Positions 31,908-38,672 of a DNA stretch of 64,000 nt are shown in pieces; position 1 is the first letter of the stretch, and every line of letters starts with the position of its first letter. The DNA is taken from the NCBI RefSeq assembly GCF_000717715.1, contig NZ_JOAI01000015.1:62001-126000 (forward strand), in the 5' to 3' direction. Both the position numbers and the translations under genes were made by a program. Source of the stretch: Streptomyces sp. NRRL B-24484 (GTDB lineage: Bacteria; Actinomycetota; Actinomycetes; Streptomycetales; Streptomycetaceae). Under the pieces are notes generated by a model. That model did no database searches, was not told the DNA's origin, and saw only the letters and a program-made list of their open reading frames with translations.

Positions 31908-32447
31908 ATGGCCGACAGCTTCGCCGTCGACGTGACCCGCATCAGCCGCGAGGCGCTGCGCACGATGGCCACCGAGCCCGGCGCCGCGCCGCACCTCGAC
32001 GAGGAGCGGGCCGTCAGCGTGCTCAACGACGTGATCGCCACCGAGGTGGTCGGCTGGCTCCGCTACACCCGGGACGCCCTGGCCGCCGCCGGCGGCGGCC
32101 CCGGGGCCGCCCGGGCGGCCGCCCTGCTGACCGCGCAGGCCGAGCAGGGCATGCGGCACGCCGTCGCGGTGGCCGAGCGGATCACCGCGCTCGGCGGGCG
32201 CCCCAACTTCGACCCGGACACCCTCGCGCAGCGCGCCCACACCGACTACTCGGTGCCGGCCGACGCGGCGCTCACCGCCACCCTCGAACGCAACCTGCGG
32301 GCCGAGCGGATCGTCCTCGCGACCTACCGCGAGATCGCCGGCTGGTTCGGCGACCGCGACCCCGACAGCCGCGACCTGCTGCAGGCGCTGGCCTCCGACG
32401 TGCAGCGCAACGCCGGGGCGCTGGAGGACCTGCTCCGCACCCGCTGA
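31908..32447 (+). CDS. Ferritin-like protein with degenerate metal site
   Basis: A 179-residue four-helix protein related to bacterioferritin-like proteins: LNDVIATEVVGWLRYTRDAL, MRHAVAVAERITALGGRPNFDPDTL, HTDYSV and LRAERIVLATYREI are all recognisable. The usual ExxH of helix B reads GMRH, and the last EExxHA motif of helix D reads DVQRNA, so several ferroxidase ligands are missing while the first Glu and a helix-C Glu remain. Iron oxidation is therefore doubtful; a scaffold or other metal role is possible. AGGAGG precedes the ATG. Confidence 0.8.
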   Translation: MADSFAVDVTRISREALRTMATEPGAAPHLDEERAVSVLNDVIATEVVGWLRYTRDALAAAGGGPGAARAAALLTAQAEQGMRHAVAVAERITALGGRPNFDPDTLAQRAHTDYSVPADAALTATLERNLRAERIVLATYREIAGWFGDRDPDSRDLLQALASDVQRNAGALEDLLRTR

Positions 32448-32516
32448 GCCTCCCGCGGTGGGTCCGCCGGTCGCACGGGCCGCACCCGGAGATCACCCCC
32501 GAGGGCCGCCCCGGGC

Positions 32517-32783
32517 TCAGGACTCGTACCGCTCGACCTCCTCGATGCTGCGCACCGCGGCGAGATCGGGGTCGTCCCCGGCGTCGGCCCGTGCCCGACG
32601 CTGCCGGAGCAGGTCCCAGCACTGGTCGAGCTCCGCCTCCAGCTCGCGCAGCCGCTGCCGCTCGCTGTCCGGGTCGATCCGCCCTTCGGTCAGCATCGTC
32701 CGCAGCTCGCGTTCGGCCGCGACCATCTCACCGATCCGGTCCAGGATCCGCCGGTCGGTTCCGCCACTCGTGTGCTCGTCCAC
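32517..32783 (-). CDS. DUF2630 family protein
   Basis: An 88-residue coiled-coil protein. ILDRIGEMVAAERELR, then a charged heptad helix ERQRLRELEAELDQCWDLLRQRRA in pieces, then DPDLAAVRS and VERYES at the end match DUF2630. Function unknown. GAGGAGG lies 9 bases before the GTG start. Single gene, divergent from the SCO5389-like gene. Confidence 0.82.
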   Translation of the reverse strand: MDEHTSGGTDRRILDRIGEMVAAERELRTMLTEGRIDPDSERQRLRELEAELDQCWDLLRQRRARADAGDDPDLAAVRSIEEVERYES

Positions 32784-32899
32784 CGGGACACCTCCTCGTT
32801 CCCCAGCCTAGGAACGGCCGGTGTGCGGCGCGACCCGGCACCCGTTCGGCGGAGCCGCGGCTTGACAGGACGTCAGGGGCTGATCAGGATGGCGCTTGC

Positions 32900-32914
32900 T
32901 GGAAATGACTTTCA
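32900..32914. promoter_or_regulatory. Zur-box-like site
   Basis: TGGAAATGACTTTCA matches 13 of 15 positions of TGAAAATGATTTTCA, the Zur box core as I recall it for streptomycetes. It is in an AT-rich tract about 87 bases upstream of the SCO5389-like gene. Confidence 0.5.
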
Positions 32915-33000
32915 CTTTCATCATCCGGCGCCCGACCCGGCACGCCGCCGGAGCCGGCACCTCCCCCCGCCCGCAGTCCCCCGACCGAGGAGCACCCGCA

Positions 33001-33389
33001 TGTCCCTGAACGTCCCCGCCGCCCTGCTGGAGAAGGCCGAGCACGGCGAGGTGGAGGAGGCCGAGTTCGTCGAGACCGTCCGCACCTCCCTGCCCTACGC
33101 CTACCGCACGGTCGCCCAGCTCAGCGGCGAACTGCAGGACTCCCCCGCCGAGTTCGCCGACAACACCACCGCACCGACGGACGAGGAGCGCGGCCAGCTG
33201 CTGCGCGCCATGGCCAGCGACGCCATCCGCGGCAGCCTGGAGCGGCACTTCGGCGTGCGGATCGCCTTCCAGAACTGCCACCGGGTCGCGGTCTTCCGGC
33301 CCGGCGCCGAGCGGACGGAGGCGTACGCCCGGTTCACCTCGGCCCGGGCGCAGCTGCTCAACCAGGTGCCCGGCCTGCGCAGCTGCTGA
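33001..33389 (+). CDS. SCO5389 family protein
   Basis: A 128-residue streptomycete-specific protein; the SLPYAYRTVAQL, EFADN, RGQLLRAMASDAIRGSLERHFG and IAFQNCHRVAVF segments match the family named after SCO5389. Function unknown. No membrane or export signals. GAGGAG lies 9 bases before the ATG. The AT-rich promoter contains a Zur-like box, which would hint at zinc-dependent expression if real. Confidence 0.75.
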
Positions 33390-33422
33390 CCGCGGGTCGC
33401 CGTCGCCGCCGGCCGCGGCCGG

Positions 33423-34028
33423 TCAGCCTCCCGCGTGCAGCGGGTCGGCCGGGTCGCGGCCGGAGAGGCCGAGCAGCCGGGTCTGCGCGTCGGCTTCGGC
33501 GGGCACCGGCACGGCCGGGCCGAACACCCCGGAGGAGGAGAGGTCGCCGCCGTACGCCGCGAGCTCGGCGAGCGCGAACTCGGCGGCCTCCCGGTCCATC
33601 GCGAGGTCCGCGCCGACCCCGACGGCGAGGTCCCAGGCGTGGATGATCGCGTCGACCGTCATCTCCCGGCAGTAGCCCTCGGCGGGACGCTCGCCGTACG
33701 AGAGCGCGACGGTGCGCCCGAGTGCCCCGGAGGCGTCGAACGCGGCCCGGGAGGCCTCGGCGGCGGCCGTCCAGGCCGCCACCGGGTCGTCGCCGAGGAC
33801 GTCGCCGTCGAACCGGTCGCCGACCTCCGCGACCGTGCGGCCGTCGAGCAGCGGCGGCACCCACAGGTGCTCGGAGGTGAGGTGGCCGACCAGGTCGCGG
33901 ACGGTCCAGTCGGTGCAGGGCGTCGGTGCCTGCCACGCGTCGTGGGCGGCGGCCCTGCGCACGTGCCGGCCGAAGGTGTCCTGCGCGTCGGCGAACAGCT
34001 TCAGCACGGCTTCGGGTTGCTCTGCCAT
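33423..34028 (-). CDS. TIGR03086-type DinB/mycothiol-dependent metal enzyme
   Basis: A 201-residue protein of the mycothiol-dependent maleylpyruvate isomerase (DinB-like) superfamily, TIGR03086 group. CTDWTVRDLVGHLTSEHLW (residues 38-56) supplies one metal His; IIHAWDLAVGVG near 128 supplies others. The C-terminal FGPAVPVP-ADAQTRLLGLSGRDP is characteristic. The precise reaction is unknown; mycothiol use is inferred from family. The ATG at 34028 sits only one base after GGTGGAGG, so a slightly different start (GTG 34040) is possible. Confidence 0.82.
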   Translation of the reverse strand: MAEQPEAVLKLFADAQDTFGRHVRRAAAHDAWQAPTPCTDWTVRDLVGHLTSEHLWVPPLLDGRTVAEVGDRFDGDVLGDDPVAAWTAAAEASRAAFDASGALGRTVALSYGERPAEGYCREMTVDAIIHAWDLAVGVGADLAMDREAAEFALAELAAYGGDLSSSGVFGPAVPVPAEADAQTRLLGLSGRDPADPLHAGG

Positions 34029-34104
34029 GCCTCCACCCTTCACCCGATCGGACGACGCGGCACCCCGGAGGAACCGACCGGCCGCCCCGGACGTCACCCG
34101 GTCC

Positions 34105-34905
34105 GTGGACCGCTTCCCTCCTGAAGCCCCCCGGCCCGGACGACCGCAGCCCGAACGACCGCAGCCCGAACGGTGCCGGATCGACCGGTGCCGGATCGAA
34201 CGACTGCGGCTCGACGCCGACGGCGAGCGCCTCGCCGCCGTCGCGTTCGCGCCCGCCGCCCCGACCGGGCCCACCGCCGTCGCGATGCACGGCGCGGGCG
34301 ACAGCGACAGCAGCCGTCTGCTGCCGCTGCTCGGGGACCTCGCCGCGCGGGGGTGCCGCGCCCTGGCCCTGGACTTCTCGGGGCACGGCGCGAGTTCCGG
34401 GCGGCTCGCGGAGCTGTCGCTGGAACGCCGGCTGCGGCAGGCGTCCGCCCTGATCGACCGGCACGCGGGCGGTGGGGAGCTGGTGCTGGTCGGCTTCAGC
34501 ATGAGCGGGCAGACGGTCGCCGACCTGACGGCGCGGTACGGGCCGCGGGTACGGGCCGTCGGGCTGTGCGCTCCGGCGGTGTACGCCCGGGAGGCCTGGC
34601 CGGTTCCGTTCGGCGCGGGCTTCACCGGGATCATCCGCAGGCCCGGCGGCTGGCGGGACTCGGCGGCGCTGTCCGCGCTGCGGGCGTTCGGCGGGCGTTC
34701 GGTGCTGGCGGTGCCCGGCCACGACGAGGTGATCCCGGCGGAGGTGACCGCGGCGGTCGGACGGGCGCTGGCGGCGCGCTCCGACCACACCCGGCTGGAG
34801 CTGCCGGACGCCGTCCACCAGCTCGGCCGGTGGTTCGGCGAACACCCGGCGCAGCGGCGGCGGTTCGTCGCCGCACTGCTCGGCGGGGCCGGGCACCCGG
34901 CATGA
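34105..34905 (+). CDS. Alpha/beta hydrolase with duplicated N-terminal repeat
   Basis: About 266 residues from the GTG at 34105; the start is uncertain since no ATG or clear ribosome site precedes the domain. Residues 13-32 are encoded by two in-frame 15-bp tandem duplications (repeats of RPQPE and RCRID/E), probably disordered. The hydrolase domain has the nucleophile elbow VGFSMSGQT near 130, AVAMHGAGDSDSS near 62, acid Asp in PGHDEVIPAE and His in PDAVHQLGRWF. Length fits serine-aminopeptidase-like lipases. The stop overlaps an ATG of the next frame, but the kinase start is further on. Confidence 0.72.
   Translation: MDRFPPEAPRPGRPQPERPQPERCRIDRCRIERLRLDADGERLAAVAFAPAAPTGPTAVAMHGAGDSDSSRLLPLLGDLAARGCRALALDFSGHGASSGRLAELSLERRLRQASALIDRHAGGGELVLVGFSMSGQTVADLTARYGPRVRAVGLCAPAVYAREAWPVPFGAGFTGIIRRPGGWRDSAALSALRAFGGRSVLAVPGHDEVIPAEVTAAVGRALAARSDHTRLELPDAVHQLGRWFGEHPAQRRRFVAALLGGAGHPA
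34141..34200 (+). repeat. Two consecutive 15-bp tandem duplications
   Basis: CGACCGCAGCCCGAA is repeated exactly (34141-34170), followed directly by two copies of CGGTGCCGGATCGAM (34171-34200) that differ only at the last base. Both preserve reading frame in the hydrolase gene. Confidence 0.9.
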
Positions 34906-34943
34906 TGGCCTCCTCACCACCGCCGGCCCCAGGAGGTCCCGCC

Positions 34944-35885
34944 GTGTCCAGCAGTCCGGTCCGCGTCACCGTGATCGGCGAGTGCGTCGCCGACGCCTTC
35001 ACCGATGCCGCCCTGAGCGGTCCGGGCGAGCTGGCGCTGCGGGTGCACCCGGGCGGTGGGCCGGCCAACACGGCCGTCGCACTGGCCCGGTTGGGTACCC
35101 CGGTGGCCTTCCGGGCACGGCTGGCGGACGACGTCTTCGGGCGGCTGTTCCGGGCGCAACTGGCCGGTTCCGGGGTCGACCTGTCGGGCTGCGTGGCGGC
35201 GGCGGAGCCGAGCACGCTGGCGGTCGCGGAGGTGGACGCGGAGGGCCGGGCGAGCTTCTCGTTCCACGCCGAGGGGACGGCGGACTGGCAGTGGACGGAG
35301 GCCGAGTTGGGGTCCGCGCCGGCGGGCCCGGTCTGCGTGCACACCGGTTCGCTGGCGCTGGTGCGGGACCCGGGCGGTGCCGCGATCGAGGCGTACCTGG
35401 CCCGGGCCGCGGCGGGCGCCACGGTCTCGATCGATCCCAACGTCCGTCCGCTGCTGGTCGATCCGGCGGTCTACCGGGCGCGGCTGCCGCGCTGGTGCGA
35501 GCGGGCGGACATCCTGCGGCTGAGCGCGGACGACCTCGTGCACCTGTACCCGGAGACCGGGGTGGAGGCGGTCTGCGACCGGTTCCACGCGGCCGGTGTG
35601 CCGCTGGTGGTGGTGACGCTCGGCGCGCAGGGCGCGCTGGCCTCGCTGAACGGGGAGCGGATCGCGGTGCCGGCCCGGCGGGTGGAGGTGGTGGACACCG
35701 TCGGCGCCGGGGACGCGTTCACGGCCGGGCTGCTGCACCGGCTGGACGAGCAGGGCGTGCTCGGCGGGCGGCTGGACGGTCTGACGGTGCCGGCGGTGGC
35801 CGAGGCGTGCCGCTTCGCGGCCGGGGTGGCGGCGCTGACCTGCGCGGTGCCCGGCCCCAACCCGCCCTGGGCGGACCGTCTCTGA
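34944..35885 (+). CDS. PfkB-family carbohydrate kinase (fructokinase-like)
   Basis: A 313-residue sugar kinase. The N-terminal PfkB signature lies in LRVHPGGGPANTAVALARLG near 35, and the C-terminal signature VDTVGAGDAFTAG places the catalytic base at Asp257 with the anion hole GAGD. FAGVAALTC ends the domain. The probable substrate is fructose or a related sugar. AGGAGG lies 7 bases before the GTG at 34944; ATG codons at 34902-34905 overlap the previous stop but have no ribosome site. Confidence 0.88.
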   Translation: MSSSPVRVTVIGECVADAFTDAALSGPGELALRVHPGGGPANTAVALARLGTPVAFRARLADDVFGRLFRAQLAGSGVDLSGCVAAAEPSTLAVAEVDAEGRASFSFHAEGTADWQWTEAELGSAPAGPVCVHTGSLALVRDPGGAAIEAYLARAAAGATVSIDPNVRPLLVDPAVYRARLPRWCERADILRLSADDLVHLYPETGVEAVCDRFHAAGVPLVVVTLGAQGALASLNGERIAVPARRVEVVDTVGAGDAFTAGLLHRLDEQGVLGGRLDGLTVPAVAEACRFAAGVAALTCAVPGPNPPWADRL

Positions 35886-35915
35886 CGGCCGGCGACCGCG
35901 GGCGTCCGACGCGGC

Positions 35916-35948
35916 GGCGGCCCGCCGGCACCCGGCCGGCGGGCCGCC
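35916..35948. terminator. Terminator hairpin between convergent genes
   Basis: GGCGGCCCGCCGG pairs perfectly with CCGGCGGGCCGCC (13 bp) around a 7-base loop, between the kinase and the DJ-1/PfpI gene. Confidence 0.75.
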
Positions 35949-35985
35949 CGGGTTCGCCGGGTCCGACGGTGCTGCTCGACCGGTG

Positions 35986-36552
35986 CTACTCGACCGGTGC
36001 CTTCTCGCGCAGCACCTCGACGAAGGCGCGCATCCAGGCCGGGTGGTCGGGCCAGGCGCGGGCGGAGACCACGACGCCGTCGACCACGGCCTCGCCGTCG
36101 ACGAAGTCGGCGCCGCCCGCCGCGACGTCCGGCTCCAGCGCCGGGTAGGCGGCGGTGGTGCGGCCGTTGAGGGTGCCGCCGACCAGGGTGATCAGCGGGC
36201 CGTGGCAGATCTGCGCGACCGGCTTGTCCTCCTGGAAGAAGTGTGCGGCGATCCGCTGCACGTCGGCGTTGTTGCGCAGGTACTCGGGGGCGCGGCCGCC
36301 GGGGATCACCAGCGCGACGTAGTCGGCCGGGTCGACGTCGGCGACGGCGACGTCCGCGGGCCAGGTGTAGCCGGGCTTCTCGGTGTAGGTGTCGAAGCCG
36401 TCCACGAAGTCGTGCACCACGAACTGCAGGGTCTTCTTGGCGGGCGCGGCGATGTGGACCTCGTACCCCTCCTCGCGCAGCCGCTGGTAGGGGTAGAACA
36501 CCTCCAGCGACTCCGCCGCGTCACCGGTGACGATCAGGATCTTGGCTGCCAT
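35986..36552 (-). CDS. DJ-1/PfpI family protein
   Basis: A 188-residue class I glutamine-amidotransferase-like protein. The nucleophile elbow VAQICHGPL places Cys116-His117, and Glu17 (ESLEVFYP) is the usual partner acid. LVIPGGRAPEYLR near 84 and TAAYPALEPDV follow. Members act as deglycases, chaperones or proteases; which applies is unknown. ATG at 36552 has only a distant purine-rich ribosome site. The upstream region carries a TGACGGTCCGTC inverted repeat. Confidence 0.88.
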   Translation of the reverse strand: MAAKILIVTGDAAESLEVFYPYQRLREEGYEVHIAAPAKKTLQFVVHDFVDGFDTYTEKPGYTWPADVAVADVDPADYVALVIPGGRAPEYLRNNADVQRIAAHFFQEDKPVAQICHGPLITLVGGTLNGRTTAAYPALEPDVAAGGADFVDGEAVVDGVVVSARAWPDHPAWMRAFVEVLREKAPVE

Positions 36553-36612
36553 GTCCGGCGGTACCGTCCTTCCTCCGCCCACCCCGTGTGAGCCCCGACA
36601 CACCCTGCCGCC

Positions 36613-36625
36613 TGACGGTCCGTCG
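36613..36625. promoter_or_regulatory. TGACGG-T-CCGTC inverted repeat
   Basis: GACGG-T-CCGTC is a perfect 5-bp inverted repeat; with flanks it differs at one base from the 13-bp repeat at 60104-60116. It lies between the divergent DJ-1/PfpI and tyrosine phosphatase genes. Confidence 0.45.
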
Positions 36626-36798
36626 GGCAATGCGGCGCGCGAGGCACGGACGCCACACACCCGGTGCGCCGGCGTGCGCCCCCCGTGCGCCCCACCGCGG
36701 GCCGGCGGGCGTCCGACCGGGTGGACGCGCTCCACGGGCGCCCGGTCGGCCGAGGGCCTAGCGTGCAGATGAGTCGCGTCCCCTGCCTGGAGGTAGCC

Positions 36799-37593
36799 AT
36801 GCAGTGCTCGCAGATCGTGGGCTCCACCACCGTCGCCAACCTGCGCGATCTCGGTGGTGTCGCGCTGCCCGACGGCGGCCGGATCCGGTCGGGCCTGGCG
36901 TTCCGCTCCGGCGGGCTCGACCGCCTGGACGTCCGTTCCGACCCGGTCTTCGCCGCCCTCGGCGTGCGCACCGTCGTTGACCTGCGCACCGAGCGGGAGC
37001 GCACCGCCCGTCCCGACCGGGTGCCGGGCGGGGCGCACCTGCTGGTCGCCGACGTGATGGCCGACCCGGTGGGCACCGGCACCGCGGCCCGGCTGGCCGT
37101 CGCCTTCACCGACCCGCGGCTCGCCAACCGGGAGTTCCGCGGCGGCCGGGCGGCCCGGGCCCTGGTCGAGGACTACCGCGCGTTCGTGACGGCCGAGTCC
37201 GCCCGCCAGTCGTACCGTCAGCTGCTGACCGCGCTCGCGCACCGGGACGGCGGTCCGGTGCTGTTCCACTGCACCGCGGGCAAGGACCGCACGGGCTGGG
37301 GCGCGGCGCTGGTCCTGCTGCTGCTCGGTGCGGACGACCGGACGGTCACCGCCGAGTACCTGTCGGTCGGTGCGGCGGTGCAAGCCTCGTTCGCGCCGGT
37401 GATCGCGGAGTTCACCGCCGCGGGCGGCGACCCGGAGATCGCGGACGCGGTGTTCGGCGCGCACCCCGCGTACCTCGCCGCGGCCCGGCAGGCCGTCGAG
37501 GACGGCTGGGGCGACGTGGAGAGCTACGCCCGGGCCGGGCTCGGCATCAAGGACGAGACCATCGGCCACCTGCGGGAGCGGCTCACCGTCTGA
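36799..37593 (+). CDS. Tyrosine-protein phosphatase (PtpB-like)
   Basis: A 264-residue phosphatase. The P-loop HCTAGKDRTG puts the nucleophile at Cys158 and the phosphate-binding Arg at 164, with the extra Lys-Asp typical of the PtpB/PF13350 family that can accept phosphotyrosine, phosphoserine and phosphoinositides. NLRDLGG near 15 and FRSGGLDRL near 36 and VVDLRTERER near 60 are the family's N-terminal motifs. GGAGG lies 5 bases before the ATG. TAGCGT at 36759-36764 is a plausible -10. The last 11 bases overlap the convergent PHP gene. Confidence 0.9.
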   Translation: MQCSQIVGSTTVANLRDLGGVALPDGGRIRSGLAFRSGGLDRLDVRSDPVFAALGVRTVVDLRTERERTARPDRVPGGAHLLVADVMADPVGTGTAARLAVAFTDPRLANREFRGGRAARALVEDYRAFVTAESARQSYRQLLTALAHRDGGPVLFHCTAGKDRTGWGAALVLLLLGADDRTVTAEYLSVGAAVQASFAPVIAEFTAAGGDPEIADAVFGAHPAYLAAARQAVEDGWGDVESYARAGLGIKDETIGHLRERLTV

Positions 37594-38605
37594 GCGCGCG
37601 GCGCCTGCCCCCTCGGGCGGCCGTCCAGGCGAGCAGGTCCTCGACCGGGCGGGTGTTGACGATCCGGTCCGGGTCGATCCCCGCGTCGGCGGCCCGGGCG
37701 CAGCCGTGCTGCTGCCAGTCGAGCTGGCCGGGGGCGTGCGCGTCGCTGTCGATCGCGAAGACGCACCCGGTGTCGATCGCGAGGCGCAGCAGCCGGGTCG
37801 GCGGGTCGCGGCGCTCGGGGCGGCAGTTGATCTCGACCGCGGTGCCTGACTCGGCGCAGGCCGCGAAGACCGCCTCGGCGTCGAACTGCGACTCCGGGCG
37901 GGTGCGGCCGCCGATCAGGCGTCCGGTGCAGTGGCCGAGGACGTCGACCAGCGGGTTGCGGACGGCGGCGAGCAGCCGGCGGGTCATCGGGGCGCGGTCC
38001 ATCCGCAGTTTGGAGTGGACGGAGGCGACGACCAGGTCGAGTCCGGCCAGCAGGTCCTCGTCCTGGTCGAGCGAGCCGTCGTCGAGGATGTCGCACTCAA
38101 TGCCGGTGAGCAGCCGGAAGGGCGCGAGGTCGCGGTTGAGGGCGGCGACCACCTCCAGCTGTTCGCGCAGCCGTTCGGCGCTGAGGCCGCGGGCGACGGT
38201 GAGCCGCGGCGAGTGGTCGGTGAGGACGGCCCAGGCGTGGCCGAGGTCGCGGGCGGTGCGGGCCATCGCCTCGATCGGGCTGCCGCCGTCGGACCAGTCG
38301 GAGTGCAGGTGGCAGTCGCCCCGCAGGGCGGCGCGCAGGGCGTCGGCGCCCTCGGCGAGCGGCCCGGCGCGTTCCTCCAGTTCGGCGAGGTAGCCGGGGA
38401 CGCGTCCGGCGGAGGCCTCGGCGATCACCTGGGCGGTCTTCGGGCCGACGCCGGGCAGCCGGGCGGCGCGGGCGGCGTCGACCGGGCCGGCGGGCAGGGC
38501 GCGGGCGGCCTCGGCCGCCGTGCGGAAGGCCTTCACCCGGTACGGGGAGGCGTCCTCGCGTTCCAGCAGGAAGGCGATGCGCTCCAAGGCCGCGACTGGC
38601 TCCAT
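37583..38605 (-). CDS. PHP-domain phosphoesterase with HhH N-terminus
   Basis: A 340-residue protein resembling the outer parts of bacterial PolX. Residues 1-75 match the 8-kDa helix-hairpin-helix region (AFRTAAEAARAL, LPGVGPKTAQVI), and residues 95-330 are a PHP domain: DCHLHSDWSDGG, LTDHSPRL, GIECDIL, VVASVHSKL, HCTGR, EINCRP and IDSDAHAPGQL supply the metal ligands. The polymerase palm of PolX is absent. It may be a nuclease or a histidinol-phosphatase-like enzyme. The ATG at 38605 has no ribosome site. Confidence 0.85.
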   Translation of the reverse strand: MEPVAALERIAFLLEREDASPYRVKAFRTAAEAARALPAGPVDAARAARLPGVGPKTAQVIAEASAGRVPGYLAELEERAGPLAEGADALRAALRGDCHLHSDWSDGGSPIEAMARTARDLGHAWAVLTDHSPRLTVARGLSAERLREQLEVVAALNRDLAPFRLLTGIECDILDDGSLDQDEDLLAGLDLVVASVHSKLRMDRAPMTRRLLAAVRNPLVDVLGHCTGRLIGGRTRPESQFDAEAVFAACAESGTAVEINCRPERRDPPTRLLRLAIDTGCVFAIDSDAHAPGQLDWQQHGCARAADAGIDPDRIVNTRPVEDLLAWTAARGGRRRALRR

Positions 38606-38672
38606 GGGGCCAGTGTCGCCAAAGGCGGGCCGGGCCGCGCGCGACCCCTTGTTGACAGGTCGTCTAACTGGT

